This document shows, piece after piece, positions 46,822-55,893 of a stretch of DNA of 64,000 nucleotides. The position numbers and the translations under genes are program-made. The stretch spans positions 4,774,001 to 4,838,000 of the forward strand of contig OZ245942.1 in NCBI GenBank assembly GCA_965230065.1, written 5' to 3'. The first letter of the stretch is position 1; each line of letters starts with the position of its first letter. Below the pieces are notes generated by a model. The model did no database searches. It was not told the origin of the DNA and worked only from the letters and a program-made list of their open reading frames with translations. This DNA comes from G965230065 sp965230065 (GTDB lineage Bacteria > Bacteroidota > Bacteroidia > Cytophagales > Cyclobacteriaceae).

Positions 46822-47172
46822 TTGTCGAAGCTGTTTAACTTTGATGCCCTGATAAGCAAAGCAGAGGCTTACATGGAAGCCAAGGTAAAACTGGTAACCA
46901 TGAATATTAAAGAAGAAGTAGCAAATATTGTTACTAAGCTATTCCCTTTGATAATTTTATTTGGTGTTTTATTTATCCTTCTTATTTTTTTGAGCCTGAC
47001 CCTTAGTTTGATTTTAAACCATTATCTGGAAAGTAGCTGGCAGGGCTTTGCCATTATTACCGGAGCTTATTTTCTGTGTTTTCTGGTACTGTTGTGGGTG
47101 AAAGACACCGCATGGTTTAATAACTTCTTCAAGAAAAAAATTATCAATACCATAAAACCACCTAACGATTGA
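46822..47172 (+). CDS. Small membrane protein of the Phage_holin_3_6 type
   Basis: 116 residues, probably from a TTG codon at 46822. An amphipathic N-terminus (DALISKAEAYMEAKVKLVT) is followed by two membrane segments (about 38-62 and 72-92), as in the putative holin-superfamily III family. In bacteria these housekeeping proteins are not phage lysis genes; some sit with YqjD/ElaB-like proteins. It runs into a second small membrane protein after 3 bp, suggesting a pair. Function unknown. Confidence 0.65.
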   Translation: MSKLFNFDALISKAEAYMEAKVKLVTMNIKEEVANIVTKLFPLIILFGVLFILLIFLSLTLSLILNHYLESSWQGFAIITGAYFLCFLVLLWVKDTAWFNNFFKKKIINTIKPPND

Positions 47173-47175
47173 GCA

Positions 47176-47550
47176 ATGGAACCATCCTTACCAGAATATG
47201 AAGTACAAAAAGAAAAGTTGGTAAAATCAACTGAAGACCTGAGAAAAGCGCTTGAGATTGAAATTGATAACCTAAAAGAAAGCGCGGGTGAGTGGGGAAA
47301 AGTAATATTAGTGGCCGGGGGTGCGGTTTTTCTTACCTATTCCATCATAAGGATATTCACCAAAAAGAAACCTAAGCAAAAGCATGCGAATGAGGCTACA
47401 ATGGCCTATCAGCCGGTACCTGTAAAGCACTCGAATATCCTTGGCAGAAGGATCATGGAACAAATCGCTTTTTTTATACTGGCCATTGCCAAACAGAAAT
47501 TATTACAATATTTAGAAGAAAAGAAAGCCGATGGAAAGCAAGATGCTTGA
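47176..47550 (+). CDS. Small membrane protein of unknown function
   Basis: 124 residues. A charged helical N-terminus (about 1-45) precedes one clear membrane segment (VILVAGGAVFLTYSIIRIF, about 50-68), a basic KKKPKQK stretch, and a hydrophobic C-terminal helix. I recognise no firm family; the layout recalls YqjD/ElaB-like envelope proteins. The gene lies between the holin-like gene (3-bp gap) and the GGGP synthase gene (20-bp overlap), so its job may be with membrane lipids. Confidence 0.6.
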   Translation: MEPSLPEYEVQKEKLVKSTEDLRKALEIEIDNLKESAGEWGKVILVAGGAVFLTYSIIRIFTKKKPKQKHANEATMAYQPVPVKHSNILGRRIMEQIAFFILAIAKQKLLQYLEEKKADGKQDA

Positions 47551-48295
47551 TATGCTGACCGAGAGAAAAAAAACCGGCAGAAAATCATTTGTCGTTCTCA
47601 TTGATCCTGACAAAATCGAGGATTTATCAGCATGCGTACGGATCATAAACCTAAGCCTTGAAAACAAGGTAGATTTTTTTTTCGTTGGTGGCAGCCTGAT
47701 TACCGGAAATAATTTCAGCCAGGTGATCCATTGCATCAAAGAGCATTGCAATATTCCGGTGATATTGTTTCCGGGCAGTAATATGCATATTGAAGGCACT
47801 GCCGATGCCATTCTTTTTCTTTCTCTTATTTCCGGGCGTAATCCCGATTTGCTGATAGGACAGCATGTGGTGGCTGCTCCGGTGATTAAAAGAAGTAAAC
47901 TGGAGGTACTGCCTACAGGTTATATCCTGATTAACTCCGGAAATCACACCACCGTATCGTACATGAGCAATACCACACCCATTCCGGAAGATAAGCCCTC
48001 AGTGGCTGCCTGTACAGCCATGGCCGGTGAAATGCTGGGGCTGCAACTGATTTATCTGGATGCGGGCAGTGGTGCGCCATTTCCAGTCAGTCACAAGACG
48101 ATCAGTGTAGTGAGAAAGGCTGTGGATGTACCTCTGATAGTAGGTGGGGGCATCAATAACCGCCACAAGGCAGCCCAGGCGATGGAAGCCGGGGCCGATG
48201 TAATTGTGGTAGGTAATGGCATAGAGAAAACCCCTGAATTATTAACAGAAATTGCAGAATTGATGTATGATTACAACAATAATTTGCATGTTTAA
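47531..48295 (+). CDS. Geranylgeranylglyceryl phosphate synthase (PcrB/GGGPS family)
   Basis: 254 residues, TIM barrel. FVVLIDPDK, FFVGGSLITG, ILFPGSN, LDAGSGAP, LIVGGGI and ADVIVVGNGIE are the family's phosphate- and prenyl-binding strands. The enzyme joins a polyprenyl diphosphate to glycerol 1-phosphate, the first step of archaeal-type ether lipids; bacterial group II members in Bacteroidota accept geranylgeranyl or similar chains. The start overlaps the preceding gene (ATG at 47531 or 47543). What the product is used for in Bacteroidota is poorly known. Confidence 0.88.
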   Translation: MESKMLDMLTERKKTGRKSFVVLIDPDKIEDLSACVRIINLSLENKVDFFFVGGSLITGNNFSQVIHCIKEHCNIPVILFPGSNMHIEGTADAILFLSLISGRNPDLLIGQHVVAAPVIKRSKLEVLPTGYILINSGNHTTVSYMSNTTPIPEDKPSVAACTAMAGEMLGLQLIYLDAGSGAPFPVSHKTISVVRKAVDVPLIVGGGINNRHKAAQAMEAGADVIVVGNGIEKTPELLTEIAELMYDYNNNLHV

Positions 48296-48336
48296 TAAGA
48301 ATAGAATGCTGTTGGCTTTAGTCCAGATAAATTATC

Positions 48337-49305
48337 TTAATAGCTCACCAGATAGGAGAGGACCTCTACTTTCCCATTTCTGAACTTTTTAAATAATGCA
48401 GGCACATCAGCAAAATTTACAGTTTCTGTAATATGCTGGTCAAATATGGGGTTTTTCAACAATTCAAAAACCACTTGTTTTCTTCTCTTAAAATTCCAGC
48501 GGGCTTGTTTTGAGGCAGGGATGGCAGATACTTGTGAGCAAATTATTGCCTTTCGCTGGCTATGGAATGTACCTCCCAGCTGAATATTTACTGAACGGTT
48601 ACCATACCAGCTCAGTTCAATTACTTTTCCTTCAAAACCTACTTTATCTATACAAGTTTGCAGGCCTTTTTCATGGCTGCTGCAATGAAAAGCCAGGTCA
48701 AAATCAGGGGAAAGGCTTTCAGGGTTTGCTGTTTGAAAACCCATCATTTCTGCAGATTTTTTCCTTTTTGGGTCAATTTCCACAATCGTTACTTCTACGG
48801 CGGGCATCAGGCTAAGCAGGCGGGCAACCAACGAACCAATAATGCCAAACCCAACTACCATCACCTTATCGCCTGCACTTACCTGGCTGTCCCATACAGC
48901 ATTGAGAGCAGTTTCAGTGTTGCTGGCCAGCGTGGCCCGTTTGGGTTCCACTTCTTTTGGGACTTCAAAAACATCTTCTGTTTTCACTACACAATAATTC
49001 TGATGCGGGTGCAACAAATGCACCAGTTTACGTTTCAGGTATCCTGGCCCGTCCACTACTTCTCCAACCAGGGAGTACCCATAAGTGAGAGGAAATGAAA
49101 AGCTCCCTTCCATATAAGGTACTTTCATAGTGTCATACAGGGTAGGAGGGACCCCTCCTGTTGCCACAAGACGTTCGGTGCCTGTGCTTATCAGTGAATA
49201 CACAGATTTAATTTCACAATACCCTTCTATAGAAAGCATAGAAGAAATAGGCTTGATTTCAGAATCTTTATCTGACAAATGCCATAGTGCCGATGGTTGG
49301 TACAT
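48337..49305 (-). CDS. MDR-family dehydrogenase of the BchC-like ISTGTE type
   Basis: 322 residues. The Rossmann motif VGFGIIGSLVARLL lies near 152-165. Near residue 38 the sequence reads SLISTGTERL where zinc alcohol dehydrogenases have a catalytic Cys, so zinc ligation differs or is absent; bacteriochlorophyllide dehydrogenase BchC-like proteins share this pattern. It starts immediately after the RibD-like gene. A reaction on a pterin- or flavin-related intermediate is possible from context, not shown. Confidence 0.65.
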   Translation of the reverse strand: MYQPSALWHLSDKDSEIKPISSMLSIEGYCEIKSVYSLISTGTERLVATGGVPPTLYDTMKVPYMEGSFSFPLTYGYSLVGEVVDGPGYLKRKLVHLLHPHQNYCVVKTEDVFEVPKEVEPKRATLASNTETALNAVWDSQVSAGDKVMVVGFGIIGSLVARLLSLMPAVEVTIVEIDPKRKKSAEMMGFQTANPESLSPDFDLAFHCSSHEKGLQTCIDKVGFEGKVIELSWYGNRSVNIQLGGTFHSQRKAIICSQVSAIPASKQARWNFKRRKQVVFELLKNPIFDQHITETVNFADVPALFKKFRNGKVEVLSYLVSY

Positions 49306-49306
49306 G

Positions 49307-50293
49307 TTATCCTGCCTTTGGTGTGCCTACAAACATATATGTATCCCCAATGGGGTGAAAAGTAAAACTGCTAAAATGCACAGATTGGCTGATGTCCTCA
49401 ACAGGGGGTAGTGCAAACCCTGGCATACCTGAACCCAGAATGAGGGGGGAAATATGTAATTGTACTATATCTAAGGCCCTTTCATTCAAAAAGTTTGAGG
49501 TAGTGCGGGGGCCACCTTCAATATATACCGAGCAAATGCCCTTCTGATAAAGTTTCTTCAATATCGTTTTTGGGCTTATTTTGCCATTTTCGTTCTTTTG
49601 GAGGTTGATATACTGGCAGTTTTCTGAGGGTTTTCCTACTATACTCCCGATAATCCATACGGGAGCATCTTCCGTATTAAATAAACTGTCCAGGTTTTTT
49701 GTTGAAGAGCTTACAATGATCCGGCTGGGGTTTTTCCCTTCTACATGCCTGACAGTGAGCCGGGGGTGGTCTTTATCAACTGTGTTTGCCCCTACAATAA
49801 TTCCATCACACAGGGCACGCATGCGGTGGGCATGTACCAGGTTTTCCGTATTGCCTATCCATTTGGAGTTGCCATTGCAGGCAGCTATTTTGCCGTCCAG
49901 GGTTTGGGCGAAATGGGCAATAGCAATGGCACGGTGGTATTTTTGGGCAAATACAGGTAAAAAACAATAAGGTAAATATAATTGTAAGAAATCTATGGTA
50001 TGGCGGTCCAGTGTATCGGCAGCATGACAACGACAGGATAAATCCTCTGAAATTATGAACAAAGGATGTTTTTCACCTGCCAGGGTAGTATTTTCTTTCA
50101 ATACAACCTTAATAGTTTCAGTGCCGGTAGCAGGCGGTAAATCTTCGTTAAAAACAACTTTTGAGGTTTCTCCAAATTGAAGCGTGCAATAAGCTATATC
50201 CTGAGACAAGGATATTTCTTTCACTTGCAGGGCTAATTGCTCATTCAAACTGAGTAAGCAATCCCATATTGCTTCCTGATGCGTGTCCATCAT
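49307..50293 (-). CDS. RibD C-terminal-type reductase without deaminase domain
   Basis: 328 residues. The C-terminal 205 or so residues form a RibD_C/DHFR-like domain: FAQTLDGKIAACNGNS, ALCDGIIVGANTV, YIEGGPRTTSNFL. The N-terminal 110 residues match nothing I know; the deaminase HxE/PCxxC zinc motifs are missing. Family enzymes reduce a ribosyl side chain with NADPH. Overlapping the GTP cyclohydrolase II gene by four bases (ATGA), it may work on a GTP-derived pyrimidine, but not as a normal bifunctional RibD. The pyrimidine deaminase would have to come from elsewhere. Confidence 0.7.
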   Translation of the reverse strand: MMDTHQEAIWDCLLSLNEQLALQVKEISLSQDIAYCTLQFGETSKVVFNEDLPPATGTETIKVVLKENTTLAGEKHPLFIISEDLSCRCHAADTLDRHTIDFLQLYLPYCFLPVFAQKYHRAIAIAHFAQTLDGKIAACNGNSKWIGNTENLVHAHRMRALCDGIIVGANTVDKDHPRLTVRHVEGKNPSRIIVSSSTKNLDSLFNTEDAPVWIIGSIVGKPSENCQYINLQKNENGKISPKTILKKLYQKGICSVYIEGGPRTTSNFLNERALDIVQLHISPLILGSGMPGFALPPVEDISQSVHFSSFTFHPIGDTYMFVGTPKAG

Positions 50294-50907
50294 TGATGAG
50301 AAATCACAGAATGATTATTGTTATTGCTGCCTATCAGGTGGCCCATCACCTCTTTTTTTGTACGCAGATAATGTTCATTTTCTTTATGGGGTTTTACCTC
50401 AAGGGGAACCCGGCCGGTCATCTTGATGCCTGATTCTTTAAAACTGCTCATTTTTACAGGGTTATTAGTAAGCAGTTTGAGTGAAGAAACACCCAGGTCT
50501 TTTAAAATTTCTACGGCAATATTAAAATTCCTGGAATCTACTTCAAAACCTAGTTTAATATTCGCTTCGGCTGTATTGTACCCATGATCTTGTAAGTTAT
50601 AAGCTTTCATTTTATTGATAAGCCCAATACCCCGTCCTTCCTGTCGCAGGTAAACTACAACGCCACCCTGCTTCCCTATGATGCGCAGAGCCTCATCCAA
50701 TTGTTCTCCACAGTCGCAACGTAAAGAGCCGAAAACATCTCCTGTCATGCATTCTGAATGAATACGTACCAGGGTGGTTTTGCTTATATCTGTATTTTCA
50801 CTAACTAAAGCTATATGAGGAATGGGTTCGTCTTCATTGTCTGCATAACAAATCATATTGAAAACTCCGTGTTCTGTGGGAATTGTAGTTTCGGCCTGTC
50901 TTTTCAT
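50290..50907 (-). CDS. ribA: GTP cyclohydrolase II
   Basis: 205 residues from the ATG at 50907; the frame could begin at 50928. Zinc ligands are in SECMTGDVFGSLRCDCG, GTP-binding RQEGRGIGL is intact, and TNNPVKMSSF near the end is conserved. It opens GTP to the diaminopyrimidine used for riboflavin. There is no fused DHBP synthase domain (RibB). It starts an operon with a RibD-type reductase and an MDR dehydrogenase. I see no FMN riboswitch in the 225 bp upstream; a minus-strand -7-like TATATTTG lies at 51018-51025. Confidence 0.88.
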   Translation of the reverse strand: MKRQAETTIPTEHGVFNMICYADNEDEPIPHIALVSENTDISKTTLVRIHSECMTGDVFGSLRCDCGEQLDEALRIIGKQGGVVVYLRQEGRGIGLINKMKAYNLQDHGYNTAEANIKLGFEVDSRNFNIAVEILKDLGVSSLKLLTNNPVKMSSFKESGIKMTGRVPLEVKPHKENEHYLRTKKEVMGHLIGSNNNNHSVISHQ

Positions 50908-51132
50908 GATTAAATTTTCATAATACAATATATTCAGTCTTATACGATAAAAAATTGAGTACAGACTGATTTTTCGTTAGTTTTACAGCATTAGTCGTTC
51001 TTAAAATTTTCTTGAGACAAATATATTAGACTAACTTAATAAAACGATTTTATGTTACAAAATGGCAAATTGCCAACAACTATTTAGTGCTACCTTCAGC
51101 TATGTCTATAAAAAGTCTATAATATCATGTTA

Positions 51133-52497
51133 TCATAGAGAATTTGTTATTTTAGGAAGTTTTCCGGAAGTTACATATTTCTTAATTAACAGCAAGCCAA
51201 GTACTGAAGCGACCAGTAAAGAGATTGGATAAGCCCAAAATATGCCTAAGACTCCGGCGGTATCAGCAAGCCAAAATGCCAGCGGAATGTATAAGCCAAA
51301 CAGATGAAGTATTGCCAGCAGTGCAGCTTTGAGTGGTTGATAAGAAACTGTGAGCACTGCCAATGATATCATCAGTATGCCATTGAAAGCGTACCCCAAG
51401 GGTACTATGCCAAGGTATGTTTCAAGGTATGATAATACGGGCGGTTCTTCTGTAAAAAAACTTCCAATATGTTGCCGGGCAAAATAAAAGATGTTTGCTA
51501 ACAAGATGGCAATACTTACTGCGCCTCCCATACTGTACAATATGCCCCTGGTAATTCTATTTGTATTATTTACCCCCCTGTTTTGTCCGATAAAAGGAGT
51601 GAGAGTGGCTGTAAGTGCCGTAAAAAATAATATGGCAAACATATCAATGCGGTATCCAATACCATAAGCTGCCACTGCCTTTTCATTTTGTTCTGCCAAA
51701 AGTTTGACAATAAAGCTGTTGCCAAGTGGAAGTAGGGCATTGGTTGTAGCAATGGGAGTGGCAATATGCAGGATTTCTCTCCATTCCCGGGTAACTTCTT
51801 TTCCTGACAACAGGTATTTGGGAAGACCTCCGAATTGCCATAGTTTTATGAATGCGAAAGCCAGGCCAATTGTCAAACCTATGCATGTAGCTAAGGCAGC
51901 GCCTTTGACACCTAAGGCAGGAATGAATTTCCATCCAAAGATTAGCAATGGGTCAAGTCCGGCATTAATTATTACAATCAGGGCGGCGCTCATGCTGGGG
52001 ATACTCGTGTTGCCATAAGCCCGGATGATACTCAAAGCGACAACCAATAAACTCAGTAGCGTAAACCCCGGGTAGAGCATAAACATATACTCTCCAATTT
52101 TGGAAATCATGGCATCATCGGCACCAAGCCAGGCAAAAACCCATTCATGTATCAGATAGCCACTTATTGTGAAGGCCAGTCCGATTGCCCCTCCAAGCCA
52201 TAAGCTGCTTTTGAGGACTTTATTGATCTTATCTTCATTACGGGCTCCAATTTTATTAGATAGGACGGCAGCAATGCCCGAGCCTATACCTAACATAAAA
52301 CTTACAACGAGTAAAACGGGCGTGGTGGTAAAACTGACAGCAGTAAGTGCTTGCGTATCAATCTGGGCGATAAAATAAATATCTACGAGCGTAAAAGAGG
52401 TGAGGAGCAGAACCCCCATAAACATGATGCCTGTTTGCCGAAACAAATAGCGGGGAATAGAACCTTCCAGAATCAAGCGCACATACTTCTGTTCCAA
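51133..52497 (-). CDS. MATE-family efflux transporter
   Basis: 454 residues, 12 membrane segments in two halves. FTLVDIYFIAQIDTQALTAVSF at the first helix pair (seen in part: DIYFIAQIDTQAL) and the NKIGARNEDK loop are typical of MatE proteins. It should export cationic drugs or metabolites by sodium or proton exchange. It lies 87 bp downstream of pdxH on the same strand. The natural substrate is unknown. Confidence 0.85.
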   Translation of the reverse strand: MEQKYVRLILEGSIPRYLFRQTGIMFMGVLLLTSFTLVDIYFIAQIDTQALTAVSFTTTPVLLVVSFMLGIGSGIAAVLSNKIGARNEDKINKVLKSSLWLGGAIGLAFTISGYLIHEWVFAWLGADDAMISKIGEYMFMLYPGFTLLSLLVVALSIIRAYGNTSIPSMSAALIVIINAGLDPLLIFGWKFIPALGVKGAALATCIGLTIGLAFAFIKLWQFGGLPKYLLSGKEVTREWREILHIATPIATTNALLPLGNSFIVKLLAEQNEKAVAAYGIGYRIDMFAILFFTALTATLTPFIGQNRGVNNTNRITRGILYSMGGAVSIAILLANIFYFARQHIGSFFTEEPPVLSYLETYLGIVPLGYAFNGILMISLAVLTVSYQPLKAALLAILHLFGLYIPLAFWLADTAGVLGIFWAYPISLLVASVLGLLLIKKYVTSGKLPKITNSL

Positions 52498-52584
52498 TTT
52501 TCTAATTTTTTTGGCGAGTATTTTCCCTTTTAAAACTCATCTGGCGCATGAACTCCTTTGATTTTTCGGTATTGCTGGCTGGGG

Positions 52585-53229
52585 TTAGGGGGCTAAGCGA
52601 CTTATTTTCCAATTATCATTTGTGGCTCTTGTATATAGAATGCGGTCATGCAAACGACTGGGACGGCCCTGCCAAAACTCAATGCGGTCAGGCGTTACTT
52701 GATATCCACCCCAATGTGGTGGGAGTGGTACTTCCTGACCGGCAAATTTTTCCGTAAAATCCCTTGCCTTTTTCTCGAGCGCACTGCGGTCGGGAATAGT
52801 TTCGCTTTGGGGAGAGGCCCATGCGCCAATCTGACTTTCCCGGGGCCGGCTGTGAAAATATTCAGTGGAATTTTTTATATCCAGTTTAGATACAGAGCCT
52901 TCTATACGCACCTGCCGTTCGAGGCCCATCCAGAAAAATGTGAGGGCAACGAATGGGTGCCGGGCCAACTCTTTCCCTTTCCGGCTTTCGTAGTTGGTAT
53001 AGAAAAGTAAATCGTTTTTTGTAATTCCTTTGAGTAAGACGATACGTGCTGTGGGTCTCCCTTCCGCAGAAACAGTAGAAAGTGTCATGGCATTAGGCTC
53101 CGGCAATTGTGCTTTGAGAGCTTCTCCAAACCACTTTTCAAACTGCACAATTGGGTTTTTGTCAACATCTTTCACATCCAGCGAGGCACTGGCATAGTTA
53201 TTTCGCAAGTCGGCGATGGATTGTAACAT
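52585..53229 (-). CDS. pdxH: Pyridoxamine/pyridoxine 5'-phosphate oxidase
   Basis: 214 residues, full length. RIVLLKGITKNDLLFYTNYESRKG, FFWMGLERQVRIEG, SRPRESQIGAWAS and the C-terminal FWQGRPSRLHDRILY are the FMN- and substrate-binding motifs. It makes pyridoxal phosphate with FMN and oxygen. Its start lies 6 bp after the dnaB stop, so it is co-transcribed with it. Confidence 0.94.
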   Translation of the reverse strand: MLQSIADLRNNYASASLDVKDVDKNPIVQFEKWFGEALKAQLPEPNAMTLSTVSAEGRPTARIVLLKGITKNDLLFYTNYESRKGKELARHPFVALTFFWMGLERQVRIEGSVSKLDIKNSTEYFHSRPRESQIGAWASPQSETIPDRSALEKKARDFTEKFAGQEVPLPPHWGGYQVTPDRIEFWQGRPSRLHDRILYTRATNDNWKISRLAP

Positions 53230-53235
53230 AATGCT

Positions 53236-55893
53236 TTAGAAAGGAATATTATCTCCATCTGAAGAGAGGAGGTCATCATTTTTATTCTGGTCTTTTTCCG
53301 AATCGGAAGGAGGATTGGCCTTGCTACCCAGGGTAATAAAATTACCACCGGGAGAATCTGAAGAAAGTGAACTTCCGCCATAGTTTCCTCCGCCGAGGAA
53401 GCGGTCGTCTTCCAGATTGGTAAATTTGGTAAACTTCCCGATAAACCGGAGCTTCACCGTATCCAGGCTACCATTCCTGTGTTTGGCAATGATTACTTCA
53501 CCTGTGCCCTGGGTGGGTTGCCCCATCTCATCCTCATTCAGGTTATAATATTCAGGGCGATAGAGGAACATCACCATGTCAGCATCCTGTTCTATCGAGC
53601 CCGATTCACGAAGGTCAGAAAGTTGAGGCCTTTTATCGCCTCCACGGGTTTCTACGGCCCGGCTGAGCTGTGAAAGGGCAATCACAGGAACGTTCAATTC
53701 CTTGGCGATGTTTTTCATGGCCCGTGAGATAGATGCAATTTCCTGTTCGCGGTTACCATTATTGCCATGCTTGGAAGAATCACCTGACATCAGTTGTAAA
53801 TAGTCTACTATGACGAGTTTAATATCGTGATGTGCTTTCAATCTGCGGCATTTGGAACGAAACTCCCGGATAGAAAGTGCCGGTGTATCATCAATATAAA
53901 TAGGAGCTTCGGTAAGTTTATTGGTTTTATGTACCAGTTGTTCCCACTCGTAGTCGGCCAGGGTCCCTCTCTTTATCTTTTCACTTTCCAGTTCAGCTTC
54001 AGCCGAGATGAGCCTGTTTACTAACTGTACTGATGACATTTCCAGTGAAAAAATAGCTACCGGGTGCTCAAAGTCAATGGCAGCATTTCGCATGGCCGAG
54101 AGGATGAAGGCCGTATTGTGGGTAACCGTGGCATCTTCTAATAAGAAGAGTCGGTTGCTATCAATTTCAAAGCCATAGTAGTCGTCTTCCTTATCAAACT
54201 CGACCTGTATGCCGGTGAGTTGCCAGTCTACTTTATTTTCCCAGGTTTTTGGTTTTTTATGGGCAACTCGCAATGGGATTTTATGGAGGTCGCCATAAAT
54301 TCTAATGCAGTAATGTTCTGATGCTTTCCCAGTACTTTCGCTTGCTTTTTTACTGATAGAAACACGAAGTCTTAAGGTGTCGCATAAAAATTTTATTTGA
54401 TGGGTAAGTGCTTCATGCAAAAGAACAATTTCGTACCCGTTTTTTTGTTCCTGGTACTCTCCTTTAGCATCTATCAGTCCGGCCAGCAACTGAAAGCGGT
54501 TTTTGGCAGAGTTGATCAAAAATGCCTGCGGAATATGTTTGTTGCCAAGCAGGTTGAGCTCTCGGAGTTTGCTTTGTAATGTCAGGTATTCATGTCTGCC
54601 CTGATAGCCTTTGGCAAGGGTGTAGGGTTCGTGTTTACCGGCATAATTATACTCGCTTATTACCACATCTTCATTCAGGGCTTTGCCATATTCTTCAATG
54701 GCCTGAATGATTTCCGGAGCTTCTGTCATCACGTGAGGAGAGTTTTCATCTCCATCATCCAGCCACACACCCAGATAGTAGGGATCTACCGGCAGGGGCT
54801 TTTCGTCAAAGTCAACCGCTACTTTATATCCTTTAAAATTGGCTTTAAAAGAGTCAGGCTTTTGCAAATAATCTTTAACAGAAATATTGATAACTTCTCC
54901 ATGCTGGAAACCATCTTGTGCATGGCTACATTTCAGGGAAAGAATGTGGCTCTCATTCACCCGGTAATCCATGCCCATATTTTGGCGTATCCAATACATT
55001 TTTTCCCGTCCTCGGGCGGTAGAAATTACTTTCCGGGGCGTAGAATCATCACCCATCAATAATTCGCCGTGTTCAATATCTTCTACTTTTTTCAAAGTGC
55101 CGTCATACATCAGCACTTTAGTGCCTTTGCCCAGGCATTTTCCCATACCGGGACGGGCTGCAATGATTACCAGGTCAGATTTTTGCCACCCGGAGGTGAG
55201 GCGGTCCAGTGCAGAGAAGCCTGTTGGGATACCGGTAAGCCCGTCTTTGTGGTGTTTTTTGGCTTCCAACTCGGTAATAGCTTCCCGCATCAAAGAACGC
55301 ATATCTACATAATTCTTGCGGATATTTGACTCTGATACATTGAATATTTTTTGTTCTACCAGGTCCAGCAGGTTAAAGACATCCGTTGTGTCTTCATAGG
55401 CTTCTTTTTCAATTTCAGAAGCAATATTGATCAGTTCCCGCTTAATAGACTGTTCAGACACAATGCGGGCATGGTATTCTATGTTAGCAGCTGAGTTGAC
55501 CCGGTTGGTGAGTTCTGTAATGGCATAAGGGCCGCCTACGAATTCCAGCTTTGCACTTTTCCTGAGCTGCTGGGTAACCGTAAGAATATCGATAGGTTCA
55601 GAATTATCGAATAATTCTGTAATAGCTTTATAAATTTCTTTGTGGCTGTCTTTATAAAAGCTTTCGGGGGTAAGTATTTCAATTACGGTGGTGAGTGCAT
55701 CTTTTTCCAGCATCAGGGCACCTAATACAGCCTCTTCCAATTCGATAGCCTGAGGGGGCAGTTTGCCCAGTGAGGTAGCAGCAGAAGCACCAGCTTTGTT
55801 AATAAGCCCGGCAAGGTTCCGGCTTTTCACGGAGTTGCCAGCCAGACGATTGCCTGTGTTGCGCTTACCATTATTTGGTTTTTCTGTACTCAT
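53236..55893 (-). CDS. dnaB: Replicative DNA helicase DnaB with intein
   Basis: 885 residues, of which about 544 are helicase. Residues 46-150 form the N-terminal domain, and the RecA-like ATPase begins near 218. The Walker A motif PGMGKT is split: K252 then the intein (253-593), and Thr594 follows (TAFILSAM). Walker B LVIVDYLQLM, ALSQLSRAVE and SDLRESGSIEQDAD are intact, so the spliced protein should be a working helicase loading at the replication fork. It is followed within 6 bp by pdxH. A minus-strand CAAAAATA (55936-55943) read as TATTTTTG is a possible -7 box. Confidence 0.95.
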   Translation of the reverse strand: MSTEKPNNGKRNTGNRLAGNSVKSRNLAGLINKAGASAATSLGKLPPQAIELEEAVLGALMLEKDALTTVIEILTPESFYKDSHKEIYKAITELFDNSEPIDILTVTQQLRKSAKLEFVGGPYAITELTNRVNSAANIEYHARIVSEQSIKRELINIASEIEKEAYEDTTDVFNLLDLVEQKIFNVSESNIRKNYVDMRSLMREAITELEAKKHHKDGLTGIPTGFSALDRLTSGWQKSDLVIIAARPGMGKCLGKGTKVLMYDGTLKKVEDIEHGELLMGDDSTPRKVISTARGREKMYWIRQNMGMDYRVNESHILSLKCSHAQDGFQHGEVINISVKDYLQKPDSFKANFKGYKVAVDFDEKPLPVDPYYLGVWLDDGDENSPHVMTEAPEIIQAIEEYGKALNEDVVISEYNYAGKHEPYTLAKGYQGRHEYLTLQSKLRELNLLGNKHIPQAFLINSAKNRFQLLAGLIDAKGEYQEQKNGYEIVLLHEALTHQIKFLCDTLRLRVSISKKASESTGKASEHYCIRIYGDLHKIPLRVAHKKPKTWENKVDWQLTGIQVEFDKEDDYYGFEIDSNRLFLLEDATVTHNTAFILSAMRNAAIDFEHPVAIFSLEMSSVQLVNRLISAEAELESEKIKRGTLADYEWEQLVHKTNKLTEAPIYIDDTPALSIREFRSKCRRLKAHHDIKLVIVDYLQLMSGDSSKHGNNGNREQEIASISRAMKNIAKELNVPVIALSQLSRAVETRGGDKRPQLSDLRESGSIEQDADMVMFLYRPEYYNLNEDEMGQPTQGTGEVIIAKHRNGSLDTVKLRFIGKFTKFTNLEDDRFLGGGNYGGSSLSSDSPGGNFITLGSKANPPSDSEKDQNKNDDLLSSDGDNIPF
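54115..55137 (-). mobile_element. Intein in dnaB with LAGLIDADG endonuclease domain (probably decayed)
   Basis: 341 residues in frame at K252/T594 in the Walker A P-loop. Block A CLGKGTKVLM begins with Cys253, block B reads NESHILSL, and the end is YYGFEID...LLEDATVTHN, with penultimate His592, Asn593 and a Thr in the +1 extein, so splicing looks intact. The endonuclease part has a first motif YYLGVWLDDGDENS and a second LLAGLIDAKGEY. In the second the catalytic Asp (LAGLIDADG) is Lys, so DNA cleavage is doubtful. Confidence 0.93.

Noticed and set aside
46822..47172. Holin-like gene as part of a prophage
   Set aside because: No phage structural, integrase or lysin genes are nearby; neighbours are a phosphate transporter and a lipid enzyme. 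The family occurs in housekeeping settings.
50908..51132. FMN riboswitch upstream of ribA
   Set aside because: The conserved core of the FMN aptamer is not visible on the minus strand; only an AT-rich leader and a -7-like element are seen.
54115..55137. A frameshift or a split dnaB
   Set aside because: The reading frame is continuous, and the insertion begins with Cys and ends VTHN before Thr in the P-loop, as an intein does.
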